From: Teichococcus coralli
Lineage (GTDB): Bacteria > Pseudomonadota > Alphaproteobacteria > Acetobacterales > Acetobacteraceae
DNA length: 40,491 nt
Assembly: GCF_009829925.1 (NCBI RefSeq)
Contig: NZ_SNVJ01000007.1
Span: 186,514-227,004 of the forward strand
Direction of reading: 5' to 3'
Numbering within the stretch: position 1 is the first letter of the stretch; every line of letters begins with the position of its first letter. Shown one piece after another: positions 33,372-40,491 of this stretch. A model generated the notes under the pieces. It was given only the letters and a program-made list of their open reading frames with translations, was not told where the DNA came from and searched no databases. Position numbers and translations under genes: made by a program.

Positions 33372-35858
33372 TCACCCGCGCAGCGTCGCGCCCGTCGCCT
33401 TGGCCACGGCGGCGACGACCTTTTCCCCGACCGCCTCGATCTCGGCATCGGTCAGGCTGCGCTCGCGCGGCTGCAGCGTCACCTCGATGGCCAGCGACAC
33501 CTTGCCCTCCGGCAGCTTGTCGCCGGCGTAGCGGTCGAACAGCGCCACCTCGGTGATCAGGCTGCGCTCGGCGCCGCGGGCGGCACGGAGAAGGTTCTCC
33601 GCCGGCACGGAGGCATCCACCAGGAAGGCGAAGTCGCGCTTCAGCGGCTGGAAGGCGGGCAGGTCGGGCGCGCCTTTCTTGCGCCGCTTCGGCTCGGGGA
33701 TGGCGTCGAGGAAGACCTCGAAGCCCACCGCCGCGCCGGGCAGGCCCAGTTCCTCGCGCAGCCTGGGGTGGATCTCGCCGAAGGTGGCGAGCACCGTTTT
33801 CGGCCCCTGCCGCACCACGCCGGAACGGCCGGGGTGGTAGAAGCCCATGGGACAAGCATCGGGCGCGTCGATGGTGACGGAAAGCGCCGCCATCGGCACG
33901 CCCAGCGCCGCCAGCACGGCCAATGTGTCGCCCTTGGCGTCCATCGCGTCCACCGCACGGGCGGGCGCCGCCCAGTGGCGCGGGGTGTTGCCGATGCGGA
34001 TGCCGGCGGCCACCGCAAGCTGCCCCTCGGGGGTGATGTCGCGATAGGCCGCGCCCAGCTCGGCCAGCGCCACGTCCGGCCAGCCACGCGCGGCGTTGCG
34101 GGCGGCGGCCAGCAGCAGGCTCGCCACCGGCGTCGGGCGCATCTGGTCGAGGTCGGCGGAAATGGGGTTGTCCAGCCGCAGCGCCGCCGGGGTTTCGCCG
34201 AACCGCGCGGCCACCTTGCCATCGAGGAAGCCGAAGGAGACGCAGTCCAGCATGCCGCGCGCCGCCAGCACCCGGCGGGCCAGCACGGCGCGGCCCTGCT
34301 TCGCCGTCAGCGCCGGCAGCGGCACCGGCGAGGCGACCGGCAGCGAGACGGGCGGGATGCGGTCCAGCCCGTGGATGCGCAGCACCTCCTCCAGCAGGTC
34401 GCATTCCGGCTCGACGGCGGCGCAGCCCTCGGCGGCGGCCCGGGCCTTCCCGGCCGGCAGCTCCGGCGCCTGGGCCAGCGCGCCCGCGCCCGCGATGTCG
34501 TTGCGCCAGGAGGGGACGGAGACCGTCACCGCCTCCGCATCCCGCGCCACCACGCCGAAGCCGAGGCGCTCCAGGATGCCGACCGCCGCGTCCGGCGCGA
34601 TCTCGGCGCCGCCGAGGCCGGCGATGCGCTCGAAGCGCAGGCCGGCCTGCCGCTGCCAGGCCGGCTCGGCGCCGCCCTCGGTCACGGTGGAGGGCTCGCC
34701 GCCGCAGAGCGCGATCACCATGGCGGTCGCGGCATCCAGCGCGGCGGGCAGCAGCGCGGGGTCGATGCCGCGCTCGAACCGGGCGCGGGCGTCGGAACGC
34801 AGGTCATGCCGGCGGCCGGAGAGCGCGATGCGGACGGGGTCGAACAGCGCGCATTCGATGAACACCTCGGAGGTGTTCTCGTCCGAGCCGGAATGCTCGC
34901 CGCCCATGATGCCGGCCAGCGATTCCACCGCCTCGCTGTCGGCGATGACGAGGTCCTCCGGCGTGACGGCGATCTCCTTGCCGTTCAGCGCCAGGTAGCT
35001 CTCGCCCGCGCGGGCGCGGCGCAGGAACAGCGTGTTGCCCTTCACCTTCCGCGCGTCGAAGACGTGCAGCGGGCGGCCGAGGTCGTAGGTGAAGAAGTTG
35101 GTGATATCGACCAGCGCGTTGATCGGCCGCAGGCCGATGGAGACCAGCCGGTCCTGCAGCCATTTCGGCGAAGGCCCATTCTTCACGCCCCGCACGGCGC
35201 GGCCGAGCACCCAGGGGCAGGCCTCCCGGTCCTCGACGGCCCAGCGCAGCGGCGCGGGATAGACGCCCTCCACCTTCTCCGGCGCAAAGGGCTTCAGGGT
35301 GCCGAGGCCGGCGGCGGCGAGGTCGCGCGCGATGCCACGGATGGCCAGCGCATCGCCCCGGTTGGGCGTGATGGCGATTTCCACCACCGGATCGTCCAGC
35401 CCGGCCCAGGTGGCATAGGGCTGGCCGACCGGCGCATCCTCGGGCAGGTCGATAATGCCCTCATGGTCGTCGCCGAGGCCCAGCTCGCGCGAGGAGCACA
35501 TCATGCCCTCGCTCTTCACGCCGCGGATCTCGCCCACCTTCAGCGTGATCCCGGTGCCCGGGACATAGGCGCCGGGCAGGCCGAGCACGGCCTTCATGCC
35601 GGTGCGCGCATTCGGCGCGCCGCAGACCACGGAGCGGAGGGTGCCGTCGCCGACATCCACCGTGCAGGCGCGCAGGCGGTCGGCGTTCGGGTGCTGCACC
35701 GCCTCGACGACATGGGCGATGCGGAAGGGCGCCAGCGCCGCGCCGCGATCCTCCACGCCCTCGACCTCCAGGCCGATGGTGTTGAGGGCGGCGGTGATCT
35801 GCTCCAGCGAGGCATCCGTCTCCAGATGCTGCTTCAGCCAGCTGAGGGAGAACTTCAT
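33372..35858 (-). CDS. pheT: Phenylalanyl-tRNA synthetase beta subunit
   Basis: The 828-residue subunit pairs with PheS to charge tRNA-Phe. In order: a tRNA-binding (EMAP-like) domain with VEAVQHPNADRLRACTVDVGDG near 50, B3/B4 editing domain, B5 domain, a catalytic-like core, and a C-terminal anticodon-binding FDX-ACB domain. The B5 region contains an alanine-rich insert (about 465-485) that makes the protein slightly longer than usual. It is the last gene of the minus-strand operon, six bases after pheS. Confidence 0.96.
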   Translation of the reverse strand: MKFSLSWLKQHLETDASLEQITAALNTIGLEVEGVEDRGAALAPFRIAHVVEAVQHPNADRLRACTVDVGDGTLRSVVCGAPNARTGMKAVLGLPGAYVPGTGITLKVGEIRGVKSEGMMCSSRELGLGDDHEGIIDLPEDAPVGQPYATWAGLDDPVVEIAITPNRGDALAIRGIARDLAAAGLGTLKPFAPEKVEGVYPAPLRWAVEDREACPWVLGRAVRGVKNGPSPKWLQDRLVSIGLRPINALVDITNFFTYDLGRPLHVFDARKVKGNTLFLRRARAGESYLALNGKEIAVTPEDLVIADSEAVESLAGIMGGEHSGSDENTSEVFIECALFDPVRIALSGRRHDLRSDARARFERGIDPALLPAALDAATAMVIALCGGEPSTVTEGGAEPAWQRQAGLRFERIAGLGGAEIAPDAAVGILERLGFGVVARDAEAVTVSVPSWRNDIAGAGALAQAPELPAGKARAAAEGCAAVEPECDLLEEVLRIHGLDRIPPVSLPVASPVPLPALTAKQGRAVLARRVLAARGMLDCVSFGFLDGKVAARFGETPAALRLDNPISADLDQMRPTPVASLLLAAARNAARGWPDVALAELGAAYRDITPEGQLAVAAGIRIGNTPRHWAAPARAVDAMDAKGDTLAVLAALGVPMAALSVTIDAPDACPMGFYHPGRSGVVRQGPKTVLATFGEIHPRLREELGLPGAAVGFEVFLDAIPEPKRRKKGAPDLPAFQPLKRDFAFLVDASVPAENLLRAARGAERSLITEVALFDRYAGDKLPEGKVSLAIEVTLQPRERSLTDAEIEAVGEKVVAAVAKATGATLRG

Positions 35859-35864
35859 GGCCGG

Positions 35865-36959
35865 TCAGACGCCTTCGACCAGGTTGGCGGGGGAGAGCAC
35901 GGGGGCGCCGTAGTGCCGCAGCCAGCGCACGTCGCTCTCATAGAAGGGGCGCAGGTCGGGGATGCCGTGCTTCAGCATGGTGATGCGCTCGATGCCCATG
36001 CCGAAGGCGAAGCCCTGCCACTCGCGCGGGTCGATGCCGCAATTGGCCAGCACCTTGGGGTGGACCATGCCGGAGCCCAGGATCTCCAGCCAGTCATTGT
36101 CGCCCCCTTTGGCCTTGCCCAGCTCGCCGGTCTTCCGGTTCCAGCCGATATCCACCTCCATCGAGGGCTCGGTGAAGGGGAAGTAGGAGGCGCGGAAGCG
36201 CACCGGCAGGTCGGAGATGCCGAAGAAGGCCCGCAGGAAATCGATCAGGCAGCCCTTCAGATGAGCAAGGGTGATGCCGCGGTCGATCACCAGCCCCTCG
36301 ACCTGGTGGAACATCGGCGAGTGCGTCGCGTCATGGTCGGCGCGGTAGGTGCGGCCGGGGACGATGACGCGGAGCGGCGGCTCCTGGGAAAGCATGGTGC
36401 GGATCTGCACCGGCGAGGTGTGGGTGCGCAGCACGGGACGGCGGCCATCCGGGCCGGCGGGCAGGTAGAAGGTGTCGTGGTCCTGCCGGGCCGGGTGGTG
36501 GTCGGGGATGTTGAGCGCGCCGAAGTTGAACCAGTCGCCCTCGATATCCGGCCCCTCGGCCACGCCGAAGCCCATGGCGCCGAAGATGGCGGTCAGTTCC
36601 TCGACGGTGCGGCCGATCGGATGGATCGCCCCGGCCTCCGGCCCGGCCGGCGGGAAGGGGCGCGGCGGCAGGGTCACATCCATCCGCTCGGCGAGCAGGC
36701 GCGCCTCCAGGGCGGCGGCGTCGAGTTCCACGCGGCGGGACTCGATGGCGGCTTCCAGCGCGCCCTTCAGCCGGTTCAGCGCGGCGCCGCGCTCCTTGCG
36801 CTGCTCGGCGGGCACCTGGCCCAGCCCCTTCAGCAGCGCGGTCAGCGTGCCGCTCTTGCCCAGCGTGCCCACCCGCACCGCATCCAGGGCGCGCAGGTCG
36901 CCGGCGGCGGCCAGTGCGGCCTCGGTCTCGGCCTGCAGGCTGGCGAGGTCATCCGTCAT
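35865..36959 (-). CDS. pheS: Phenylalanyl-tRNA synthetase alpha subunit
   Basis: The 364-residue subunit contains the class II catalytic core: HTSPVQIRTM and PGRTYRADHDATHSPMFHQVEG (motif 2 region), then FAFGMGIERITMLKHGIPDLR (motif 3). The N-terminal coiled-coil arm, about 90 residues, starts at TDDLASLQAETEAALAAAGDL. It heterotetramerises with PheT. A terminator-like hairpin separates it from rplT, suggesting attenuation or partial read-through (see 36993-37042). Confidence 0.97.
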   Translation of the reverse strand: MTDDLASLQAETEAALAAAGDLRALDAVRVGTLGKSGTLTALLKGLGQVPAEQRKERGAALNRLKGALEAAIESRRVELDAAALEARLLAERMDVTLPPRPFPPAGPEAGAIHPIGRTVEELTAIFGAMGFGVAEGPDIEGDWFNFGALNIPDHHPARQDHDTFYLPAGPDGRRPVLRTHTSPVQIRTMLSQEPPLRVIVPGRTYRADHDATHSPMFHQVEGLVIDRGITLAHLKGCLIDFLRAFFGISDLPVRFRASYFPFTEPSMEVDIGWNRKTGELGKAKGGDNDWLEILGSGMVHPKVLANCGIDPREWQGFAFGMGIERITMLKHGIPDLRPFYESDVRWLRHYGAPVLSPANLVEGV

Positions 36960-36992
36960 CGTCTCGGTCCCGTCTTGTCGAAGCCCGGATAC

Positions 36993-37042
36993 GAAAAAAG
37001 CCGCCGGACGCCCAAGGGTCTTCCCCCGGGCGGCGGCGGCTT
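36993..37042 (-). terminator. Intrinsic terminator/attenuator between rplT and pheS
   Basis: On the minus strand, GCCGCCG and CGGCGGC arms enclose an inner GCCC/GGGC stem, and six T residues follow directly. A shorter CCCCC/GGGGG hairpin sits just upstream at about 37052-37066. This is the only canonical hairpin-plus-T-tract I see in the window. No leader peptide rich in Phe codons is evident, so simple termination with read-through is at least as likely as attenuation. Confidence 0.7.
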
Positions 37043-37073
37043 GTGTCTTCGGCCCCCCGGAGGGGGACGGCGA

Positions 37074-37448
37074 TCAGGCCTGGGCCTGATCCGCCGGCAG
37101 CGCCGCCTTGGCCTTCTCGACCAGGGCGCCAAAGGAGGCGGCGTCCTCGAAGGCGATGGCGGCCAGCACCTTGCGGTCCAGCTCGATGCCCGCCGCCTTG
37201 ATGCCGGCGATGAACTTCGAGTAGGTCAGCCCGTGCTCGCGCACGGCCGCGTTAATGCGCTGGATCCAGAGGCCGCGGAACTCGCGCTTCTTAACCCGGC
37301 GGTCGCGGTAGGCGTACTGGAGCGCCTTCTCGACCCGCTCCAGCGCGGGGCGGTAATTCGTGGAAGACCGGCCGACATAGCCCTTGGCGAGCTTGAGGAC
37401 CTTCTTGTGACGGGCGTGGGCGGTGACGCCGCGCTTAACACGAGCCAT
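37074..37448 (-). CDS. rplT: 50S ribosomal protein L20
   Basis: The 124-residue protein has the L20 signature start [19 protein letters not shown] and the central [15 protein letters not shown] segment. The basic N-terminal extension binds 23S rRNA. Length is slightly above the usual 118-120 because of a short Ala/Gln tail. It lies 15 bases after rpmI. In several bacteria L20 represses translation of its own operon by binding the leader; the rpmI leader here has suitable structure. Confidence 0.97.
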   Translation of the reverse strand: MARVKRGVTAHARHKKVLKLAKGYVGRSSTNYRPALERVEKALQYAYRDRRVKKREFRGLWIQRINAAVREHGLTYSKFIAGIKAAGIELDRKVLAAIAFEDAASFGALVEKAKAALPADQAQA

Positions 37449-37463
37449 GGTTCAGATCCTTCC

Positions 37464-37670
37464 TTACCGGGCCGAACCGTAGGGCATCCACTGCTTCACC
37501 GTGTCACCATCCTGCTTGTCCAGCACGAAGGTCCCACGGTTCTGCCGCTTCATCTTGTTGGTCTTGGCGGTCAGCATGTGGCGCTTGTTGCCGACGCCCG
37601 CCTTCACCATGCCGGAGGCGGTGAGGGTGAAGCGCTTCTTCACGCTCGACTTGGTCTTCATCTTGGGCAT
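37464..37670 (-). CDS. rpmI: 50S ribosomal protein L35
   Basis: The 68-residue protein begins [20 protein letters not shown], the L35 signature, and is rich in Lys/Arg with a central [16 protein letters not shown] chose ATG 37670 because the family starts MPKMKT and a CAGGAGA ribosome site lies 6-7 bases before it; a longer in-frame reading from 37733 would enter the structured leader. It is the first gene of rpmI-rplT-pheS-pheT. infC, often upstream in this operon, is absent. Confidence 0.96.
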   Translation of the reverse strand: MPKMKTKSSVKKRFTLTASGMVKAGVGNKRHMLTAKTNKMKRQNRGTFVLDKQDGDTVKQWMPYGSAR

Positions 37671-37675
37671 TTGGG

Positions 37676-37725
37676 TCTCCTGAACACTGGAGTGCCCGCC
37701 ACAGGAGAGACCATGGGGCGGGCAC
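37676..37725 (-). promoter_or_regulatory. rpmI leader: stem with loop complementary to the Shine-Dalgarno (possible L20 operator)
   Basis: On the minus-strand transcript a perfect 9-bp stem GTGCCCGCC/GGCGGGCAC (37717-37725 and 37692-37700) encloses a 16-base loop. The loop contains TCTCCTG (complement of 37702-37708), which is exactly complementary to the rpmI ribosome site CAGGAGA (complement of 37676-37682) just downstream. Pairing both would form a pseudoknot that hides the ribosome site. E. coli L20 represses rpmI through a pseudoknot leader, so I infer an analogous control. Confidence 0.6.
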
Positions 37726-37777
37726 GAAACCACGGCCGGGCATGCCCTACAGGCCCGGACGCGCGGAAAGGAGGCGC

Positions 37778-37806
37778 CCTATACCCTCAGCGCCGGCCTG
37801 GAGCAA
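37778..37806 (-). promoter_or_regulatory. Candidate sigma70 promoter of the rpmI operon
   Basis: On the minus strand TTGCTC (37806-37801) is followed after exactly 17 bases by TATAGG (37783-37778). It would start transcription near 37770, giving a leader of about 100 bases that includes the stem-loop. It lies between divergent rpmI and dapF. No transcript data support it. Confidence 0.45.
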
Positions 37807-37885
37807 GGGGAACGGCGGCACCGTTTCACCTCCGCATGGCTCCTCCCCCTTCATTATCCAGCCCGGGCGGGGCATATGGCGGGGC

Positions 37886-38713
37886 ATGATTCCCTTCCGG
37901 AAGATGCATGGCCTGGGCAACGACTTCGTCGTGGTGGATGCACGCGCCGCCGCCCTGCCGCTGCCGCCCGCCCGCATCGCCGCCATCGCCGACCGCCACC
38001 GCGGCGTCGGCTGCGACCAGTTCATCACGCTGGAGCGGCCTGGCGCCGGGGCGGATGTCTTCATGCGCATCCACAACCCGGACGGCTCCGAGGCCGGCGC
38101 CTGCGGCAATGCCACGCGCTGCGTCGCCTCCCTGCTGATGGCCGAGACCGGGCGGGGCCAGGTGGTGGTGCGCACGGTCAGCGGCGACCTGCCGGCCGAG
38201 CGCCTGCCGGACGGCATCGTCCAGGTGGACATGGGCCACCCACGCCTCGGCTGGCGGGAGGTGCCGCTGGCCGAGGCGATGGACACCGCCCATCTGCCGG
38301 TCGCGCTTGGCCCGGTGCGCGATGCCGCCGCCTGCTCCATGGGCAACCCGCACGCCACCTTCTTCGTGGAGGATCTGGACGCCCTGCCCTGGCTGGAACT
38401 GGGGCCGCAGCTGGAGCGCCATCCGCTCTTCCCCGACCGCGCCAATATCGGCTTCGCCCAGGTGCTGGCGCCGGACCATATCCGCTTGGCGATCTGGGAG
38501 CGCGGCGCGGGCCCGACGCTGGCCTGCGGCTCCGGCGCCTGCGCCACGCTGGTCAACGCCCACCGGCGCGGCCTGACCGGGCGGCGCGCGCGGATCGACC
38601 TGCCCGGCGGCACGCTGGAGCTGGAATGGCGGCCCGAGGGCGCCGTGCTGATGGCCGGCCCGGTGGCCACCGCCTTTCTTGGCAGCCTCGACCCCGAGGC
38701 CTACCCGGCATGA
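37886..38713 (+). CDS. dapF: Diaminopimelate epimerase
   Basis: The 275-residue enzyme converts LL- to meso-diaminopimelate for lysine and peptidoglycan synthesis. Start [20 protein letters not shown] is typical. The two catalytic cysteines lie in [11 protein letters not shown] (about residues 71-81) and in [12 protein letters not shown] (about 212-223). The first motif reads GACGNATR, while many family members have ECGNGLR, a modest variation. A longer in-frame reading upstream is unlikely because ATG 37886 is where the family begins. Its stop overlaps the mtaB start (ATGA). Confidence 0.95.
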   Translation: MIPFRKMHGLGNDFVVVDARAAALPLPPARIAAIADRHRGVGCDQFITLERPGAGADVFMRIHNPDGSEAGACGNATRCVASLLMAETGRGQVVVRTVSGDLPAERLPDGIVQVDMGHPRLGWREVPLAEAMDTAHLPVALGPVRDAAACSMGNPHATFFVEDLDALPWLELGPQLERHPLFPDRANIGFAQVLAPDHIRLAIWERGAGPTLACGSGACATLVNAHRRGLTGRRARIDLPGGTLELEWRPEGAVLMAGPVATAFLGSLDPEAYPA

Positions 38714-40044
38714 GCGTCACGCAGGACGCCGCCCCGCGGCCGGAGGCGGAAACCGAGGGTCCAGGGGATGGACCCGTGCGGGTGCTGACCTTCGGCTGCC
38801 GCCTCAACACCTATGAGAGCGCGGCGATGCGCGACCTTGCCATCCAGGCCGGGCACCGCGACACCATCCTGGTCAATACCTGCGCCGTCACCGCCGAGGC
38901 GGAGCGGCAGGCACGGCAGGCGATCCGCCGCACGGTGCGGGAGAACCCCGGCGCGCGCATCCTGGTCACCGGCTGCGCGGCGCAGATCGCGCCGGAGAAA
39001 TGGGCCAGCCTGCCCGGCGTCGCGCGCGTCATCGGCAACGCGGAAAAGCTGAAGCCCGAGGCCTGGGCGCTGGAGGCGCCGCCCGCGCCCCGGGGCAAGC
39101 TCGTCACGGACATCATGGTGGCCACCGAGACGGCGGCGCATCTGGTCACCGACTTCGCCGGCCGCGCCCGGGCCTTCGTGCAGGTGCAGCAGGGCTGCGA
39201 CCACCGCTGCACCTTCTGCGTCATCCCCTATGGGCGCGGCCCCTCCCGCTCGGTGCCGGTCGGCGCCATCGTGGAGCAGGTGCGCGCCCTGGTGGAGAGC
39301 GGCTACCGCGAGGTGGTGCTGACCGGCGTGGACATCACCAGCTACGGCCCCGACCTGCCGGGCCAGCCGACGCTCGGCCAGATGGTCCGCCGCCTGTTCG
39401 CCCTGGTGCCGGACCTGCCGCGCCTGCGGCTTTCCTCGCTCGACCCGGTGGAGATCGATGCCGACCTCTGGCGGCTGATCGAGGGCGAGCCACGGCTGAT
39501 GCCGCACCTCCACCTCTCGCTGCAGCACGGCGCCGACCTGATCCTCAGGCGGATGAAGCGCCGCCACAGCCGCGCCGACGCCGTGACCTGCGCCGCCCGC
39601 GCCCGCGCCCTGCGGCCGGGCATCGCCTTCGGCGCCGACCTGATCGCCGGCTTTCCCACCGAGACGGAAGACCACTTCCGCCAGATGCTCGATCTGGTGG
39701 CGGAGGCGGGGCTGACCTTCCTGCACGTCTTCCCCTATTCCGAGCGCCCCGGCACCCCGGCGGCGCGGATGCCGCAGCTTCCGGTGCCGCTGCGCCGCGA
39801 GCGCGCCGCCCGCCTGCGCGCCGCCGGCACCGAGGCCACCGCGGGCTTCTACAACGCCCGCCTTGAACACGCCCTGCGGGGCCAGGAGGAAAACGTGCTG
39901 CTGGAAGCCCCCGACCGTGGCCATACCGAGCATTTCGCCCCGCTCCGCCTGGCCGGGGCGGCGCTGCCCGGGGCCCATGGCCGGATCATCCGCGCGCGCG
40001 TGCGCGACGCGGGGCCGGACGGCCTGCTGGCCGAGGCGGCCTGA
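38710..40044 (+). CDS. mtaB: tRNA (N6-threonylcarbamoyladenosine37) methylthiotransferase
   Basis: The 444-residue radical-SAM enzyme adds a methylthio group to t6A37 of tRNA. The N-terminal methylthiotransferase domain holds three cysteines (FGCRLN, NTCAV, GCAAQ) for one Fe-S cluster. The radical-SAM CxxxCxxC is in [16 protein letters not shown], for the second cluster, and a TRAM-like C-terminus follows. The overall pattern and the gene order dapF-mtaB-ftsY, common in alphaproteobacteria, favour MtaB over MiaB or RimO. ATG 38710 overlaps the dapF stop. Confidence 0.92.
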   Translation: MSVTQDAAPRPEAETEGPGDGPVRVLTFGCRLNTYESAAMRDLAIQAGHRDTILVNTCAVTAEAERQARQAIRRTVRENPGARILVTGCAAQIAPEKWASLPGVARVIGNAEKLKPEAWALEAPPAPRGKLVTDIMVATETAAHLVTDFAGRARAFVQVQQGCDHRCTFCVIPYGRGPSRSVPVGAIVEQVRALVESGYREVVLTGVDITSYGPDLPGQPTLGQMVRRLFALVPDLPRLRLSSLDPVEIDADLWRLIEGEPRLMPHLHLSLQHGADLILRRMKRRHSRADAVTCAARARALRPGIAFGADLIAGFPTETEDHFRQMLDLVAEAGLTFLHVFPYSERPGTPAARMPQLPVPLRRERAARLRAAGTEATAGFYNARLEHALRGQEENVLLEAPDRGHTEHFAPLRLAGAALPGAHGRIIRARVRDAGPDGLLAEAA

Positions 40045-40047
40045 CGC

Positions 40048-40491
40048 ATGGCGCTGCGCGACATCTGGGCCAAGCTGACCGGCCGCGAAAAGGAAAAGCC
40101 CGCCGAGGAAACGGCGCCGCCGGCCACCGGGCCGGGCGAGGCGCGCGAGCCTGCGCCGGCGGAAGCGGCGCATCCGGCGGCCACCGCCCCTGCCCCGCCC
40201 AACACCCGCAGCCCGGACGAGCCCCCCGCCGCGCCCCCGCCTCCGCCGCTGACGCCGGTGGCGCCGCCGGAACTGCGCTCCCCGCCGCCCAGCGGCATGC
40301 TGCCGCCCGGCGACCTGCCGCATGTGCCCACCGAGGTGCCGCCACCAGTGGCGCCCGCCGGCCCCGTGCCGCCGCCGGAAGTGCCCGCCGCGCCAAGGCC
40401 CGCCGAGGCGCCGCCGCGCGAAGGCCTGCCGGAGCAGCCGGCACCGCTGCCCGCGCCGAGCCCGGCGCCGCAGCCCGTGCCGAGCCCGGCA
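40048..40491 (+). CDS. ftsY: N-terminal part of FtsY-like signal recognition particle receptor (truncated by window edge)
   Basis: An open frame runs from ATG 40048 to the end of the window, 148 codons without a stop. It starts MALRDIWAKLTGREKEK and continues as a highly Pro/Ala/Glu-rich, likely disordered region, as in the variable acidic A-domain of FtsY. The conserved NG GTPase domain would lie beyond the window, so the name rests on gene order after dapF-mtaB and on the composition. It starts four bases after the mtaB stop, indicating coupling. Confidence 0.55.
   Translation, partial: MALRDIWAKLTGREKEKPAEETAPPATGPGEAREPAPAEAAHPAATAPAPPNTRSPDEPPAAPPPPPLTPVAPPELRSPPPSGMLPPGDLPHVPTEVPPPVAPAGPVPPPEVPAAPRPAEAPPREGLPEQPAPLPAPSPAPQPVPSPA

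Noticed and set aside
33768..37889. A 1373-codon open frame on the plus strand
   Set aside because: It runs antisense to pheT, pheS, rplT and rpmI, and its translation is Arg/Gly/His/Gln-rich low complexity, as expected of GC-rich antisense frames.
1..40491. CRISPR array, tRNA, rRNA, transposase or integrase genes
   Set aside because: Read-through of both strands showed no regularly spaced repeats, cloverleaf-like intergenic segments or recombinase motifs.

Overview
This window is a very GC-rich bacterial chromosome segment. Gene order, protein sequences and codon use point to an alphaproteobacterium, most likely an Acetobacteraceae member of the Roseomonas type. That assignment is an inference from protein character and synteny; no rRNA is present to confirm it. 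The window is densely coding, with many ATGA or GTGA start/stop overlaps. I see no tRNA, rRNA, CRISPR array, transposase or phage gene.

Left part (1 to about 11.6 kb) is mainly metabolic and accessory genes. On the minus strand, an M81/MlrC-type metalloprotein is translationally coupled to a threonine-synthase-like PLP enzyme. Facing away from them is an M20 deacylase. Next come a DUF1428 protein and a medium-chain dehydrogenase behind a palindrome-bearing promoter, an exported argininosuccinate-lyase-like protein, a small methyltransferase with N-terminal cysteines, a KefB/KefC-type antiporter and a second M20 peptidase.

Middle part (11.6 to 31 kb) is a housekeeping block: LOG-type phosphoribohydrolase, ribF, ileS, lspA, a DUF3035 lipoprotein, an active/inactive M16 peptidase pair, pgi and mutL. 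It appears to be interrupted twice. Between ribF and ileS lies a hexapeptide-repeat acyltransferase plus a tightly overlapping trio: a CHASE2 membrane protein without an output domain, a small secreted protein, and an M48 metalloprotease with a likely lipoprotein signal. This trio is the best candidate for an undescribed envelope system. Between pgi and mutL lie a GAF histidine kinase and a methyltransferase on the minus strand, next to a dispersed inverted-repeat element that overlaps the pgi stop codon.

Right part (31 to 40.5 kb): an amino-acid ABC importer (two permeases and a binding protein, no ATPase gene in view) converges on a minus-strand translation operon rpmI-rplT-pheS-pheT. The rpmI leader can form a stem whose loop is complementary to the rpmI Shine-Dalgarno, resembling an L20-type autoregulatory pseudoknot. 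Divergently, dapF, mtaB and a 3'-truncated ftsY-like gene run off the right edge.

Two intergenic regions (10121-10247 and 33191-33371) share an unusual architecture, with hairpins at both ends, pyrimidine and purine tracts, and a central hairpin. They look like copies of one dispersed structured element that also serves as a gene terminator.
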